The notes under the pieces were generated by a model. The model saw only the letters and a program-made list of their open reading frames with translations. It was not told the origin of the DNA and did not search any database. From Chitinophaga agri (GTDB lineage: Bacteria > Bacteroidota > Bacteroidia > Chitinophagales > Chitinophagaceae), in contig NZ_CP048113.1 in the NCBI RefSeq assembly GCF_010093065.1, positions 1,364,001 through 1,428,000 of the forward strand: DNA of 64,000 nucleotides, in the 5' to 3' direction. Of the stretch, positions 34,088 through 43,900 are shown one piece after another (the first letter of the stretch is position 1; each line of letters starts with the position of its first letter). The position numbers and the translations under genes are program-made.

Positions 34088-35539
34088 ATGAAGACCGTGT
34101 ATTGCGTGATGGTGGGACTGGCGTTTGTGCTTCTCATCTCATGTCGGAAAACTGACTCATCTTATTCCATTCCTGCTGCGCAGCCAGACCCCGAAACGAT
34201 CATTCCCAAACCGGCCATTAACGCATTTGTACACCAGCAACTGGACACATATGGTTATTTTGACTGGAAAATGGCCAGTGATACAATGGTATGGAGTGCT
34301 TTACTGCATGGAGATAGTATCCTGTCGGTAGGCTATGCAGCCAATAGTAGTGTGCAGGAAGTCTTGCAACTGGCTGGGCAGAAAACCGCCACTGATATAT
34401 CCCAAAATGCTATTGCTAAGAAACTTCGATTCACACAGGTACGTGTGAGCAGTTATGCAGCGGTAAAAGCATTACGTTCATCTGATAAGGTACGCTATGT
34501 GGAACCTGTTGGTTATGGTGAATATATGAACGATGTCAGTAAACAAGATGCAACCGCCGCTTCCGATATACTGGCCTCCGGCTGTGGTTACAACAGTGCA
34601 AAGGCGGATCTGGTAGCAGGCACGGATTATACCGTCATCTCCCCTGCTGCAAAGATGTCGTGGAACTATGGTTACCACCGTATAGAACAGGCGTGGCAGC
34701 AATCCACCGGACAGCGTATCAAGGTGATGATCATTGATACAGGGGTGAGTCCGCAGCAGGAGAATCTGGGTACCGCATTCAACCAGGGACTGTCCGGGGG
34801 ACGATCCATACAGAAACTGGGCACTTACAACAGCAGTGCGGATGATCTCTGCGGACATGGGACCAGTATGGCTGGCGTGCTGGCCGGACCACGGGGAACA
34901 GATGGCAATACGGCTGGTATTGCCTACAACTGTGACCTGGCCATTGTGCATGCTGCTGAAAATGTAGTATTGCTTTCCACTGCCGCGATCAATGGTGTCA
35001 CCAGTGCCTACGTGCTGGGAGCGGATGATCCCAGCGTAAAGATCATCAGTATGAGCATGGGAACTATTTTCAGCTCCGGGCAGATCAAGGATGCCCTCGT
35101 CTATGCATATGGTAGACAGAAACTGATGTTCTGTGCTGCCGGTACCTCTACCTCCTTCTTTGCGGGCTTTGTAGGAGTTATATTTCCGGCCAATCAGCCG
35201 CAGGTGATAGCGGTCACCGGTATGAAGGACAATCTGAAAGACAGGTGTGATAATTGCCATACCGGCAGTAAGGTTGATTTCGCGATCGTCATGCAAAGAT
35301 CCTCTGGTAGAAATCCGCTAACCATTGCCATGACGGGAGATGTACCATCTACGGTAGGTGGGTCTTCTGTAGCTACGGCCAGCTGTGCAGGGATAGCGGC
35401 GCTGGTATGGAGTAAATATCCGGCTTACCCACGCGACAGTATTGTTGCCAGGATGGCCCGGGCTTCCGGATTTGCCGGCAACAGGAGCAGTAAGTTCGGC
35501 TGGGGAGTGATCAATGCAGCTGCTGCTGTGGGGTTCTGA
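34088..35539 (+). CDS. S8-family (subtilisin-like) serine protease, lipoprotein
   Basis: A 483-residue lipoprotein (lipobox LISC, Cys19) with a prodomain-like region at about residues 40-145 and an S8 catalytic domain. The triad is in order: Asp217 in VMIIDTGV, His257 in CGHGTSMAGVLAG and Ser427 in GGSSVATASCAG. The oxyanion-hole Asn, normally in an AAGN motif, is replaced: the segment reads FCAAGTST with Thr353 at that place. This could lower activity. It is probably surface- or periplasm-anchored. Its stop codon abuts the stop of the convergent response-regulator gene: TGATCA at 35537-35542 serves both. Confidence 0.93.
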   Translation: MKTVYCVMVGLAFVLLISCRKTDSSYSIPAAQPDPETIIPKPAINAFVHQQLDTYGYFDWKMASDTMVWSALLHGDSILSVGYAANSSVQEVLQLAGQKTATDISQNAIAKKLRFTQVRVSSYAAVKALRSSDKVRYVEPVGYGEYMNDVSKQDATAASDILASGCGYNSAKADLVAGTDYTVISPAAKMSWNYGYHRIEQAWQQSTGQRIKVMIIDTGVSPQQENLGTAFNQGLSGGRSIQKLGTYNSSADDLCGHGTSMAGVLAGPRGTDGNTAGIAYNCDLAIVHAAENVVLLSTAAINGVTSAYVLGADDPSVKIISMSMGTIFSSGQIKDALVYAYGRQKLMFCAAGTSTSFFAGFVGVIFPANQPQVIAVTGMKDNLKDRCDNCHTGSKVDFAIVMQRSSGRNPLTIAMTGDVPSTVGGSSVATASCAGIAALVWSKYPAYPRDSIVARMARASGFAGNRSSKFGWGVINAAAAVGF

Positions 35540-36247
35540 TCATCTTTTCAGTATCCTGTTCTGCAGCACTTTTTCCATCAGCTCCTCCTTCTGATAACGG
35601 GAAACGGGCACCTGATAACCTGCCAGGGTCAGTATAGTGCCTTCTATCGCATCTATTTTATCAACTGCCACGATATAGGATTTGTGGGGCTGTATGAACT
35701 TGTCGGCCGGTAACCTTTCCTGAAGCATTTTGAGTGTAAGATGTGTCATCATCTTTCTCCCGCGGGTATAGATAGTAATGTAATTTTCCATGCCTTCGGC
35801 AAACAGGATATCCGCTACAACGACCTTTTCGAGTTTACTATCGACTTTAATAAAGAAGTACTCCTGCTGAGGTTTTGCCTGTTCCTGCAGACTGAAATAA
35901 TCAAATGCTTTATTAGCCGCACGGAGGAACCGCTCAAAAGAAACGGGCTTTAGCAGATAGTCCAGCACTTCAAGTTCGTAGCCCTGCATCGCATACTTTT
36001 CATATGCGGTGGTGAAGATAACCCTGGGCGGATCTGCCAATGTTTTCAGTAACTCAATGCCGGAAAGATAGGGCATCTCGATATCAAGGAATAGCAGGTC
36101 CACCTGTTCCTTTTTGAGGAAGGCATTTAACTCAACGGCGCTTTCGCACACCGTCACCAGCTCCAGGAAATCTATCTGACTGATATATCCCTGTAATCCT
36201 TTTCTTGCATAGGGTTCATCATCCGTGATGACGCATCTTATCTTCAT
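35540..36247 (-). CDS. LytTR-type response regulator
   Basis: A 235-residue cytoplasmic regulator. The receiver domain (1-120) has acidic Asp9/Asp10, phospho-acceptor Asp55 in LLFLDIEMP, Thr in VIFTTAYEKYA and Lys in LDYLLKPVSFERF. The LytTR DNA-binding domain (about 135-232) shows FFIKVDSKLEKVVVADILFAEGMENYITIYT and FIQPHKSYIVAVDKIDAIEG. LytTR proteins bind pairs of short direct repeats. It overlaps the 3' end of the LytS-type kinase gene by 29 bp, a classical coupled two-component pair. The acyltransferase gene just upstream is a plausible co-regulated partner. Confidence 0.96.
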   Translation of the reverse strand: MKIRCVITDDEPYARKGLQGYISQIDFLELVTVCESAVELNAFLKKEQVDLLFLDIEMPYLSGIELLKTLADPPRVIFTTAYEKYAMQGYELEVLDYLLKPVSFERFLRAANKAFDYFSLQEQAKPQQEYFFIKVDSKLEKVVVADILFAEGMENYITIYTRGRKMMTHLTLKMLQERLPADKFIQPHKSYIVAVDKIDAIEGTILTLAGYQVPVSRYQKEELMEKVLQNRILKR

Positions 36248-37307
36248 CTTCTTCTGTTGTTACTGTTTGTAAAGCAACCAGTTCTGGCTGTATAGACAAG
36301 GCCGCCCTAAAAGTACGTGCTGTTCTGCTGACATCAAAACTATGTTTACCCGGATATAGCAGCTGCAAACGACGACGCAGGTTCTCCAGTCCGATACCTC
36401 CTACCCCGGCTGTCATAGTGATCTCAGGTACAGCATTCTCAACGACGAAATGGACGGTATTGTTTTCCAGTGATGCAGCAATATTGATCCAATACTCACC
36501 TCCTACGTATTTAAAAGCGTTTTCTACCAACGGGAACAACAGCAGTGGATAGACCTCCTGCTCGTACAGTGCGGTATCAAACCTCACATTTAATACCAGC
36601 TTATCGGACGCCCTTACTTTCTGCAGGTTGATAAAGCTGTGCAGATACTGGATCTCATGGCGGATGGAGACTGTCTGCTGCTGGTCATACAACTGGTATC
36701 GCAACAACTCTGAGAACTGCTCCACGCTTTTCTTGGCAGCATTCACATCCTCATCCATCTGAAAATAGATCGTGTTCAGCGCATTAAAGAGAAAGTGCGG
36801 ATGCAGCTGTGCCTTCAGGAACTTCAGTTCTGCCTGTAACTGGTCATTCATCACCTGTTGCAATTTGACCTTATTGCTTACGTAGGCCTGCAGAAAATTA
36901 TTGCTGCGGCTGAACCCATAGTAGATCAGCGAATATAACAGCGGGATCACGTTGATATCTGCCACGTCATACCATTGCAGACCATCATCTGTCAATGCAG
37001 CCCAGGGCGTCAGTGTGCAGTTCTGAAATATGATCGTAGCCACAGTGATCACGCCAAGTTCCTTTAGCACCCTTTTACGATAATCAGCATCATCACTCCA
37101 ATGTCTATCAAAATACCGGTGCAACCAGTGATGCATGCCAATAAGCAGGTATCCGCTCAGGAAAGACAGGGAGAACTCCAGTACATTCATCTGAAGGGGC
37201 CTTTCCCAGAACTTCATACCAGTCACAGTATCCAGCAGAAGCCGGATACTGAGATAGGTTGTCAGGCCATAAAGACCGGGAAAAATATATTTGCGGAAAC
37301 TATTCAT
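36219..37307 (-). CDS. LytS-type sensor histidine kinase (His_kinase family)
   Basis: A membrane histidine kinase of about 362 residues. The N-terminal part has about four membrane segments (LYGLTTYLSIRLLL, FSLSFLSGYLLIG, ELGVITVATIIF, VIPLLYSLIYYGF) and no large sensor domain. The His_kinase domain has the phospho-His in LHPHFLFNALNTI (the His before FLFN) and a HATPase part with PLLLFPLVENAFKYVGG and GGIGLENLRRRLQLLY. I start at the ATG at 37307; the previous codon is a TTG. It follows the acyltransferase by about 13 bp and overlaps the response regulator by 29 bp. Confidence 0.95.
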   Translation of the reverse strand: MNSFRKYIFPGLYGLTTYLSIRLLLDTVTGMKFWERPLQMNVLEFSLSFLSGYLLIGMHHWLHRYFDRHWSDDADYRKRVLKELGVITVATIIFQNCTLTPWAALTDDGLQWYDVADINVIPLLYSLIYYGFSRSNNFLQAYVSNKVKLQQVMNDQLQAELKFLKAQLHPHFLFNALNTIYFQMDEDVNAAKKSVEQFSELLRYQLYDQQQTVSIRHEIQYLHSFINLQKVRASDKLVLNVRFDTALYEQEVYPLLLFPLVENAFKYVGGEYWINIAASLENNTVHFVVENAVPEITMTAGVGGIGLENLRRRLQLLYPGKHSFDVSRTARTFRAALSIQPELVALQTVTTEEDEDKMRHHG

Positions 37308-37320
37308 CAATATTGATTTG

Positions 37321-38538
37321 TCAGGATGCCGGTTGTAAGATCCTTTTCTCCTGTATGTCGGGCTGGTTCTTTCCGGTAGCCCTGCTCTCCCTGGGTTTCA
37401 TGCCAAAAAGGAACCGGCTGATGCTGTAAGGCCTGATCAGCAGGTGATAGATACCCATAGAGATGAACAGTGTGGTCAGTACGATGAAGACATATTTAGT
37501 ACCGATCGTGTCTGAAGTCTTTACGACATAGAATGCCAGTATGACGATCACTGTCTGATGCAAGATATAAAAAGGATAGACAGCCTGATTAAGATAATTT
37601 AGTGAAACATGCTGCCTGTTGAGGTATTTTTTACCATAACCGATGGCAGTGAACACCCATCCCCATGCACAGATCACGTGTAGTGACAGAAAAGCATAGG
37701 TACGCGGATCGCTTTTCCAGTTTGCCAACGTATCCCAGGGCAGCACATCATTCCAGCGGAAATAGTTGATAGTCAGAATGGACAGGAATGCCATCAGAAA
37801 AGCGAACCGCCGGTTCCTTTCCAGGCTGTCCATCAATGCCGGCTGTGCGACACAAAAGAATCCGGGCAACAGGAAGCACATCCAATAGAAGAAATAGCAA
37901 CCATCATGCACCAGGTCGTTTGTCTCGGGATAACGGAGCGACAGGGAGGTGTAAATAATAATAGCGGGCAGGGCCAGCAGGTAAACGCGTTTTCCCCGGG
38001 CCAGCCAGGCCAATCCTTCGCGGAAACGTCTGGCTTTGGGAGACATGACCCAGACGAACAAAGGCGCGCAGATAATGTCATATATCAGGAGGTACACGAC
38101 AAACCAGAGATGGTGCCAGCTGATATCCCCCTTAGGGTAAGGCCCTGAAGTGAACATCCTGCTATAGAACTGCCAGAAATTACCTTTGAAACCCTGTTCT
38201 ACCCGCTCGAGGTAGACCTGTGGAGGTACGATGATGAGTATTGCCAGCAAAACCGGTATCAGCAATCTTCTGATCCGCATACTTACGAAGCGTTTTCCAG
38301 ACCTGTTTTGCAGCATAAAGTAGCTGACAGTGCCAGAGATAAAGAAAAGCAATGGCATACGGAACAGGTGCATAAAAAATACCAGTTCCAGAAAGATGTT
38401 ACTGGTTTCTTTATTACGGATATGCCAGTCGAGTTCTGCACCGAAAGGCATGGCTGAATGAAAGATCAGTACACCAGCGATAGCGAGGATACGTAACCAG
38501 TCCAGGTATGCCTGTCTTGGGGCGGTCATGGTTTGCAT
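37321..38538 (-). CDS. Acyltransferase-3-family integral membrane protein
   Basis: A 405-residue membrane enzyme of the acyltransferase 3 family, which transfers acyl groups (often acetyl or succinyl) to surface sugars or other cell-envelope molecules. About ten membrane segments are visible. Hallmarks are YLDWLRILAIAGVLIFHSAM (the catalytic-type His after the first span), FFMHLFRMPLLFFISGTVSYFML, RIRRLLIPVL and YPFYILHQTVIVILAFYV. It is the first gene of a unit with the LytS/LytTR pair. The promoter region upstream carries a CCTGCCGGCAGG palindrome. The acceptor is unknown. ATG 38529 is an alternative start. Confidence 0.94.
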   Translation of the reverse strand: MQTMTAPRQAYLDWLRILAIAGVLIFHSAMPFGAELDWHIRNKETSNIFLELVFFMHLFRMPLLFFISGTVSYFMLQNRSGKRFVSMRIRRLLIPVLLAILIIVPPQVYLERVEQGFKGNFWQFYSRMFTSGPYPKGDISWHHLWFVVYLLIYDIICAPLFVWVMSPKARRFREGLAWLARGKRVYLLALPAIIIYTSLSLRYPETNDLVHDGCYFFYWMCFLLPGFFCVAQPALMDSLERNRRFAFLMAFLSILTINYFRWNDVLPWDTLANWKSDPRTYAFLSLHVICAWGWVFTAIGYGKKYLNRQHVSLNYLNQAVYPFYILHQTVIVILAFYVVKTSDTIGTKYVFIVLTTLFISMGIYHLLIRPYSISRFLFGMKPRESRATGKNQPDIQEKRILQPAS

Positions 38539-38554
38539 AGCAGGGAGTTTTATG

Positions 38555-38586
38555 CTAAAGTAGCCCTGCCGGCAGGAGTGTTACAA
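38555..38586 (-). promoter_or_regulatory. Candidate promoter with an internal palindrome for the acyltransferase-LytS-LytTR operon
   Basis: TACTTTAG (38555-38562, one mismatch to TAnnTTTG) and TTG (38584-38586) on the minus strand are 21 bp apart. The perfect palindrome CCTGCCGGCAGG (38565-38576) fills the spacer, where a repressor could sit. Confidence 0.4.
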
Positions 38587-38625
38587 TTTCTTTGACATCC
38601 GGCACTTTATACCGGGTGAACAGCA

Positions 38626-40041
38626 CTATTTCTGACCAATAGCGGGGTCAACTCTCCAGAAGATATAGATATCGTCATTTCCCCTCCTATCTGAGCTGAA
38701 ATAGCCTTTATTTTGACCAGCCTCTATCAGGACCCCGAAGTCATTCTTAGGACTGTTAAAAGGGGCGCCTTCATTCCGCGGCGGCGCCAGTGCCCTGTAG
38801 GCGGTATCCAGCCCCACGCTGAAAATATCCAGTCCGCCGAGTCCGGGCCATTTATCTGAGGAGAAATACAAGCGTCCGGACGGGTCGATGTAGGGAAACA
38901 TTTCGTTCCCGCCCGTATTCACCAGCGGACCAGCATTGATGGGCAGTCCCCATTTATCCCCTGATTTACGACAGTAGTAAATATCCTTGCCTCCGGCACC
39001 ACCTGGCATATCAGATGTGAAAAAGAGCACTTGTCCGTTGGGATGGAGGGCAGGCTGACCGACATTATAATCCTTGCTGTTATAGGGGAATTCAGGCTGC
39101 AGGACCCAGTCACCATACTTCATGGCATAGGTTTGTAATCGCAGGCGGCTGACATTACCGGCGCCTTTGGACGGTTCGTTATAAGTGACAATGATACTGT
39201 CCCACAGCCGGCTAAAGGTAACAGGGCCTTCGTGGTAACGTTTGTTGAGCTTTGTATTGAAGGGAGCGATCATCTCCCGTGACAACTGATTGGGCACGGC
39301 GACGAACGTTGCCTGCGGATTGGCAGATACCTTTTTGCTGTCCCAGCTGGATGTAGTACGGCTGTCAACATTACGGAGGTCTTTGGAAGCGTAAGTCAGG
39401 ACCTGTTCAAGTTCTTTAGTCCGCAGGCTGGCGTCTTTTACCCTGGCGGTATCGACAGCCCGGTACAGGGTTAAAAAATCACCGCCGGTCCAGGCGTTTG
39501 TTTCCCTAAACACTTTATTTCGTGGACGGTCAGAGACAAACACCAATCCCGCGCCGTAGGTTACGGGAGAAAAATCAGCATATCCACTATTGATATTAAG
39601 CAAGGCAATACGCCAGTTGAGCGAGTCGGCGAGCAGGGTGTTCAGTCCGCTTTCATACAGGCCGATGGTACTTTCCAGCTGCGGATCAGGCTTGACAGCG
39701 GCCACCCATTTATACTGGGCAACCGCCTCCTGATAGCGGCCTTCCATTGCCAGCAACTGACCATACCGGTAACGGCGGGGAGTATCCGTTGCATTGACAG
39801 TAAGTAATTTATCATACCAGGTAAGCGCCTTGTCATATTGCTGTGTCTTATCATAGCTATCGGCGAGATTTGCTATAGCCGCTGCGGGTAATGAATCCCG
39901 CTTCATAGTCTCCTGGTAATACTGAATAGCCTCGGCGTAACGCATACCATTATAGGCGCGTTCCGCACTTTTCAACTGACTAAATCCATTGGTTACAATA
40001 AAGCTGGATAATAAAACTGTCAGCAAACGTATATATCTCAT
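38626..40041 (-). CDS. TPR/PD40-propeller protein, PorE-like but without an OmpA domain
   Basis: A 471-residue exported protein. A signal peptide (LLTVLLSSFIVTNGFS) is followed by TPR repeats at about 22-125 (AERAYNGMRYAEAIQYYQ, KTQQYDKALTWYDKLL, EGRYQEAVAQYKW). Then come WD40-like PD40 segments, for example GLVFVSDRPRNK, LFFTSDMPGGAGGKDIYY, LYFSSDKWPGLGGLDIFSV and KGYFSSDRRGNDDIYIFW. T9SS-linked PorE-type proteins have this order but continue into an OmpA-like peptidoglycan-binding domain; this one stops after the propeller. It follows the PorP/SprF gene by 12 bp, third in the giant-adhesin cassette. An accessory role in secretion or anchoring is inferred. Confidence 0.85.
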   Translation of the reverse strand: MRYIRLLTVLLSSFIVTNGFSQLKSAERAYNGMRYAEAIQYYQETMKRDSLPAAAIANLADSYDKTQQYDKALTWYDKLLTVNATDTPRRYRYGQLLAMEGRYQEAVAQYKWVAAVKPDPQLESTIGLYESGLNTLLADSLNWRIALLNINSGYADFSPVTYGAGLVFVSDRPRNKVFRETNAWTGGDFLTLYRAVDTARVKDASLRTKELEQVLTYASKDLRNVDSRTTSSWDSKKVSANPQATFVAVPNQLSREMIAPFNTKLNKRYHEGPVTFSRLWDSIIVTYNEPSKGAGNVSRLRLQTYAMKYGDWVLQPEFPYNSKDYNVGQPALHPNGQVLFFTSDMPGGAGGKDIYYCRKSGDKWGLPINAGPLVNTGGNEMFPYIDPSGRLYFSSDKWPGLGGLDIFSVGLDTAYRALAPPRNEGAPFNSPKNDFGVLIEAGQNKGYFSSDRRGNDDIYIFWRVDPAIGQK

Positions 40042-40053
40042 GCTGTTCCTTTT

Positions 40054-40980
40054 TTAAAAATAGCGGGGAGACAGTATTCTGCCCTTTTCCCATCCAAATT
40101 CGTAACGTAACATGATCTCATGAGTACCCTGGTTGAATTTCACCAGTTTGGAAATAGTGTGATCATATGCATAACCCAGTCTCAGCTGATCGTTGATCTG
40201 GACCTCGGCCAGGCCGCAGATAGCGTCGCCCGTACGATAGGAGCCTCCTACAGATATGACATCCCTGATCCAGAGATTAGCGTTAATATCCCACTGTACA
40301 GGAGCCCCTCTCACTGCTTTCACCAGTGTAGACGGCTTCAGTTTGAGGTCTTCATTGATATCGAATACGTATCCGGCAATGAAAAAGAAGTGCATATACT
40401 TCTTGGCGACTACATCTGCACGGTAGTAGACAGCGTCTTTACGCAGGTAGCTCTTTACGAGATTAGGGACAGAGAATCCTGCATAAAACCTGTCGGAATT
40501 GTAATAGATCCCCGCACCGAAGCATGGCAGGATGACATTGATGTTCTGTGCAAATGCCTGGTCATCTTCATCAATGAGATCGACCTTGGTCAGATCAGCT
40601 CTGAAATTACTGATACCACCCTGCAAGCCGATGGCCAGGGAACCTTCATTTTCAAACCGGATGCGGTAGGCATATGTCCCATAGACACCGTTCGTCTGCA
40701 TGATCCCGATCTTATCGTTAAAGGCCTGTAAGCCCAGTCCGACCTTGTTATCGCGGGTAGCCATGTCGAAGGAGAAGGTATATGTTTCCGGGGCACCGTC
40801 GATCCCCACCCATTGACGACGATACAGGGCAGCGGCGCTTAATACACCGCGGCTGCCTGCATAAGCAGGGTTCACTCCCATCATGTTAAACATATACTGG
40901 GAATACATGGCATCCTGTTGGGCGCTGACATCAGCAGCACCCAGGATGAACAACGTTATTACGGAAAGTAGTTTTTTCAT
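40054..40980 (-). CDS. PorP/SprF-family type IX secretion outer-membrane protein
   Basis: A 308-residue outer-membrane beta-barrel with a signal peptide (LLSVITLFILGAADVSA-QQD). The family signature is right after it: DAMYSQYMFNMMGVNPAYAGSRG, then AALYRRQWVGIDGAP and a late EVQINDQLRLGYAYDHT with HEIMLRYEFGW at the end. In Flavobacterium johnsoniae SprF is needed for secretion of the adhesin SprB, and PorP/SprF-like proteins work with type B T9SS C-terminal domains. Here its ATG lies only 2 bp after the stop of the giant repeat protein, which carries just such a domain, so the two are almost certainly partners. Confidence 0.95.
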   Translation of the reverse strand: MKKLLSVITLFILGAADVSAQQDAMYSQYMFNMMGVNPAYAGSRGVLSAAALYRRQWVGIDGAPETYTFSFDMATRDNKVGLGLQAFNDKIGIMQTNGVYGTYAYRIRFENEGSLAIGLQGGISNFRADLTKVDLIDEDDQAFAQNINVILPCFGAGIYYNSDRFYAGFSVPNLVKSYLRKDAVYYRADVVAKKYMHFFFIAGYVFDINEDLKLKPSTLVKAVRGAPVQWDINANLWIRDVISVGGSYRTGDAICGLAEVQINDQLRLGYAYDHTISKLVKFNQGTHEIMLRYEFGWEKGRILSPRYF

Positions 40981-40982
40981 AA

Positions 40983-43900
40983 CTAACGTATTACTGTGAT
41001 ATAATTAACAAACCGTTCGGAGTCATTCACGATGACAATTACATAGTAAGTACCATCCGGAATATTTTCTCCGAAGTGCAGGCCGGTGTTACAACGGCCA
41101 TCCCACTCGTTATTGTAGTTCACATTCTTATAGACAACGTTACCCCAACGGTTGTATACTTCCAGGCTAATCTTATCATTACCGGCATTACCGATCACGA
41201 ACCGGTCGTTCTTGCCGTCACCATTTGGAGAGAAGCCCTGTGGTATGCGGATTTTAGTCGGATTGAGAACTACCGGTGTCACTTCATTTTCAGAAGGATC
41301 CGCATTACCATCCGGATCAGCATTGAGGCCATTAGTGGAAACGTCAGTCACTCCGGTGTTGGTGGCAGCGGACGTTGCATTCACGGTGGCGCTGTTGTTA
41401 AAGGAACCGAACTGTTTATTCGCGTTGACATTCACACTGAACCTGATAGTATCACTTGCACCTATTGCCAGGGTACTACCGTCTCCCAGTAACGTACTGA
41501 TCGTACTACCGTTGTACTGATTATTTGGTCTGAGGCCGCCGGTAGTGATCACATCACCTGTTATCTGGAAGGTAGCTGGTGACGGGAAGGTATTTTGCAG
41601 ATTATCTTCTACCTGCACGTCATTCATCACTTCGTTACCCAGGTTCGTCACGACGAATGTGTAAGTGACGGTATAGTTACCATTGATTTCCAGTACAGGT
41701 TCCGCTGCTGACTTCGCGAGACCGATCACAGGTCTGTCGTTCAAACCTGATACATTAAAGATCACAATACCGGTATCACACAGACTTGGCGTACCATTAT
41801 CACATACCCTGTAGATCAGGGTATCCAGACCGGAGAAGTCTCTGTTTGGAGAGTAGTTGAAGCTACCATCCGCATTCACGACGATCACACCGTGTCTGGT
41901 TGCCGTGATCAGGCTCACGGTCAGCGGATCATTTTCAGGATCACTGATCATAGCGCTTACACTACCGGCTTCAGGAGTATTGATCTCAACACGGATTGTT
42001 TCTGTCCTTGCTACCGGCGGATCATTCACTGGCAGGATAGTGATGCGTATTACAGCGGTGTCACAACGTGACGGCACACCATTGTCACATACCTGGTAGA
42101 TGACACTGTCTGCACCGTTGTAGTTTGTTTCCGGTGTATAGGTGTAGCTACCGTCCGCATTCAGTGTAATAGTACCATGTGCAGGACCCGTAACAACAGC
42201 AGCAGTCAGCACATTACTTTCAGGATCACTGTCGTTGGTCAGGACATTGCCGGTTGCGGTTTCGTCCTCATTGATCGTTACCGCATCATTTACGGCTACT
42301 GGCGCTTCATTGCCAGGAACGACCGTGATCCTTATAATAGCAGTATCACATTGGTTATCGGTATCACAGATCCTGTAGACCATACTATCGAGACCTTCGT
42401 AATCCGGATTTGGCGTATAAGTGAACGTGCCATCTGCATTGAAGATCACCGTACCATTTACTGGCGGTGTTACCAGCGAAGCCGTCAGCTGATCACCATC
42501 CGGATCATAGTCATTGGTGAGTGCATTACCCTCTGTCGGAGTATCTTCCGTTACGGTCAGGTAATCGGCCTCTGCGATCGGCGCATCATAACCGGGTACG
42601 ATAGTCAGTATGATCAATGCTGTATCACACATACTTGGCGTACCATTATCACATATGCGGTATACGACCGTATCCATACCATTGTAATCTTTGCCTGGCG
42701 TATAAGTGAAGCTGCCGTCCGGATTCAGTACGATCGTACCGTGCGCTGGTCCTGTTACGACACTTGCCGTCAGATCATCATCTTCGATATCACTATCGTT
42801 AGTGAGGACGTTGCCTGTCGCCGTCATGTCTTCTGTTACAGTAATAATGTCATTAACGGCTACTGGTGCGTCATTTACTGCGATGATATTAAATCTTACA
42901 ACGGCTGTGTCACACAGGACTGGTGTGCCGTTATCACATATGCGGTATACGAGGCTATCAGCTCCGAAGTAGTTTGTATTTGGTGTGTAAATGAAGCTAC
43001 CGTCTGCGTTCAGTACCACGGTGCCGTTTACAGGTGCTGTTACTACGCTGGCTGTCAGATTATCGCCGTCAGGATCGCTGTCGTTGGTCAGGATGTTACC
43101 GGTTGCTGGTATACCTTCCGTCACTTCGAATATGTCATCTATAGCTACTGGTTTGTCATTGACAGGCGTTACTGTCATCCGGAGGATCGCTGTGTCACAC
43201 AGACTTGGCGTGCCGTTATCACATACGCGGTATACAAGGCTATCCAGACCGCTGAAGTTTGCGTTTGGAGTGTAGGTGAAGCTACCGTCTGCGTTCAGCA
43301 CTACTGTTCCATTTACTGGTGCGGTTACCAGGCTGGCGCTTAATCCATCTCCTTCTGGATCCGTGTCATTGGTCAGGACGTTACCTGTGCCGATCTGGTC
43401 TTCCACTACAGTCAGGGCATCATCCATTGCTACTGGCGCATCGTTCGCTGGCGTCACTGTGATCCGCAGGATCGCTGTATCACACAGACTTGGAACACCG
43501 TTATCACATACACGATATACCAGGCTATCCAGGCCGCTGTAGTTTGCGTTTGGAGTATATGTGAAGCTACCGTCTGCGTTCAGTACTACTGTTCCATTCA
43601 CTGGTCCTGTTACTAGGCTTGCAGTCAGCGCATCTCCTTCTGGATCCGTGTCATTGGTCAGGACGTTACCTGTGCCAGTCTGGTCTTCTACTACGGTTAC
43701 TGCATCGCCTACTGCCACTGGCGCATCGTTTGCCGGTGTCACTGTGATCCGAAGGATCGCTGTGTCACACAGACTTGGAACACCGTTATCACATACGCGA
43801 TATACCAGGCTGTCAAGGCCGCTGTAGTTTGCGTTTGGTGTATATGTGAAACTACCATCAGCGTTCAGGACTACCGTGCCATTCACTGGCGCGGTTACCA

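Noticed and set aside
34478..35296. 272-codon minus-strand frame
   Set aside because: Antisense to the subtilase gene with its complete catalytic triad.
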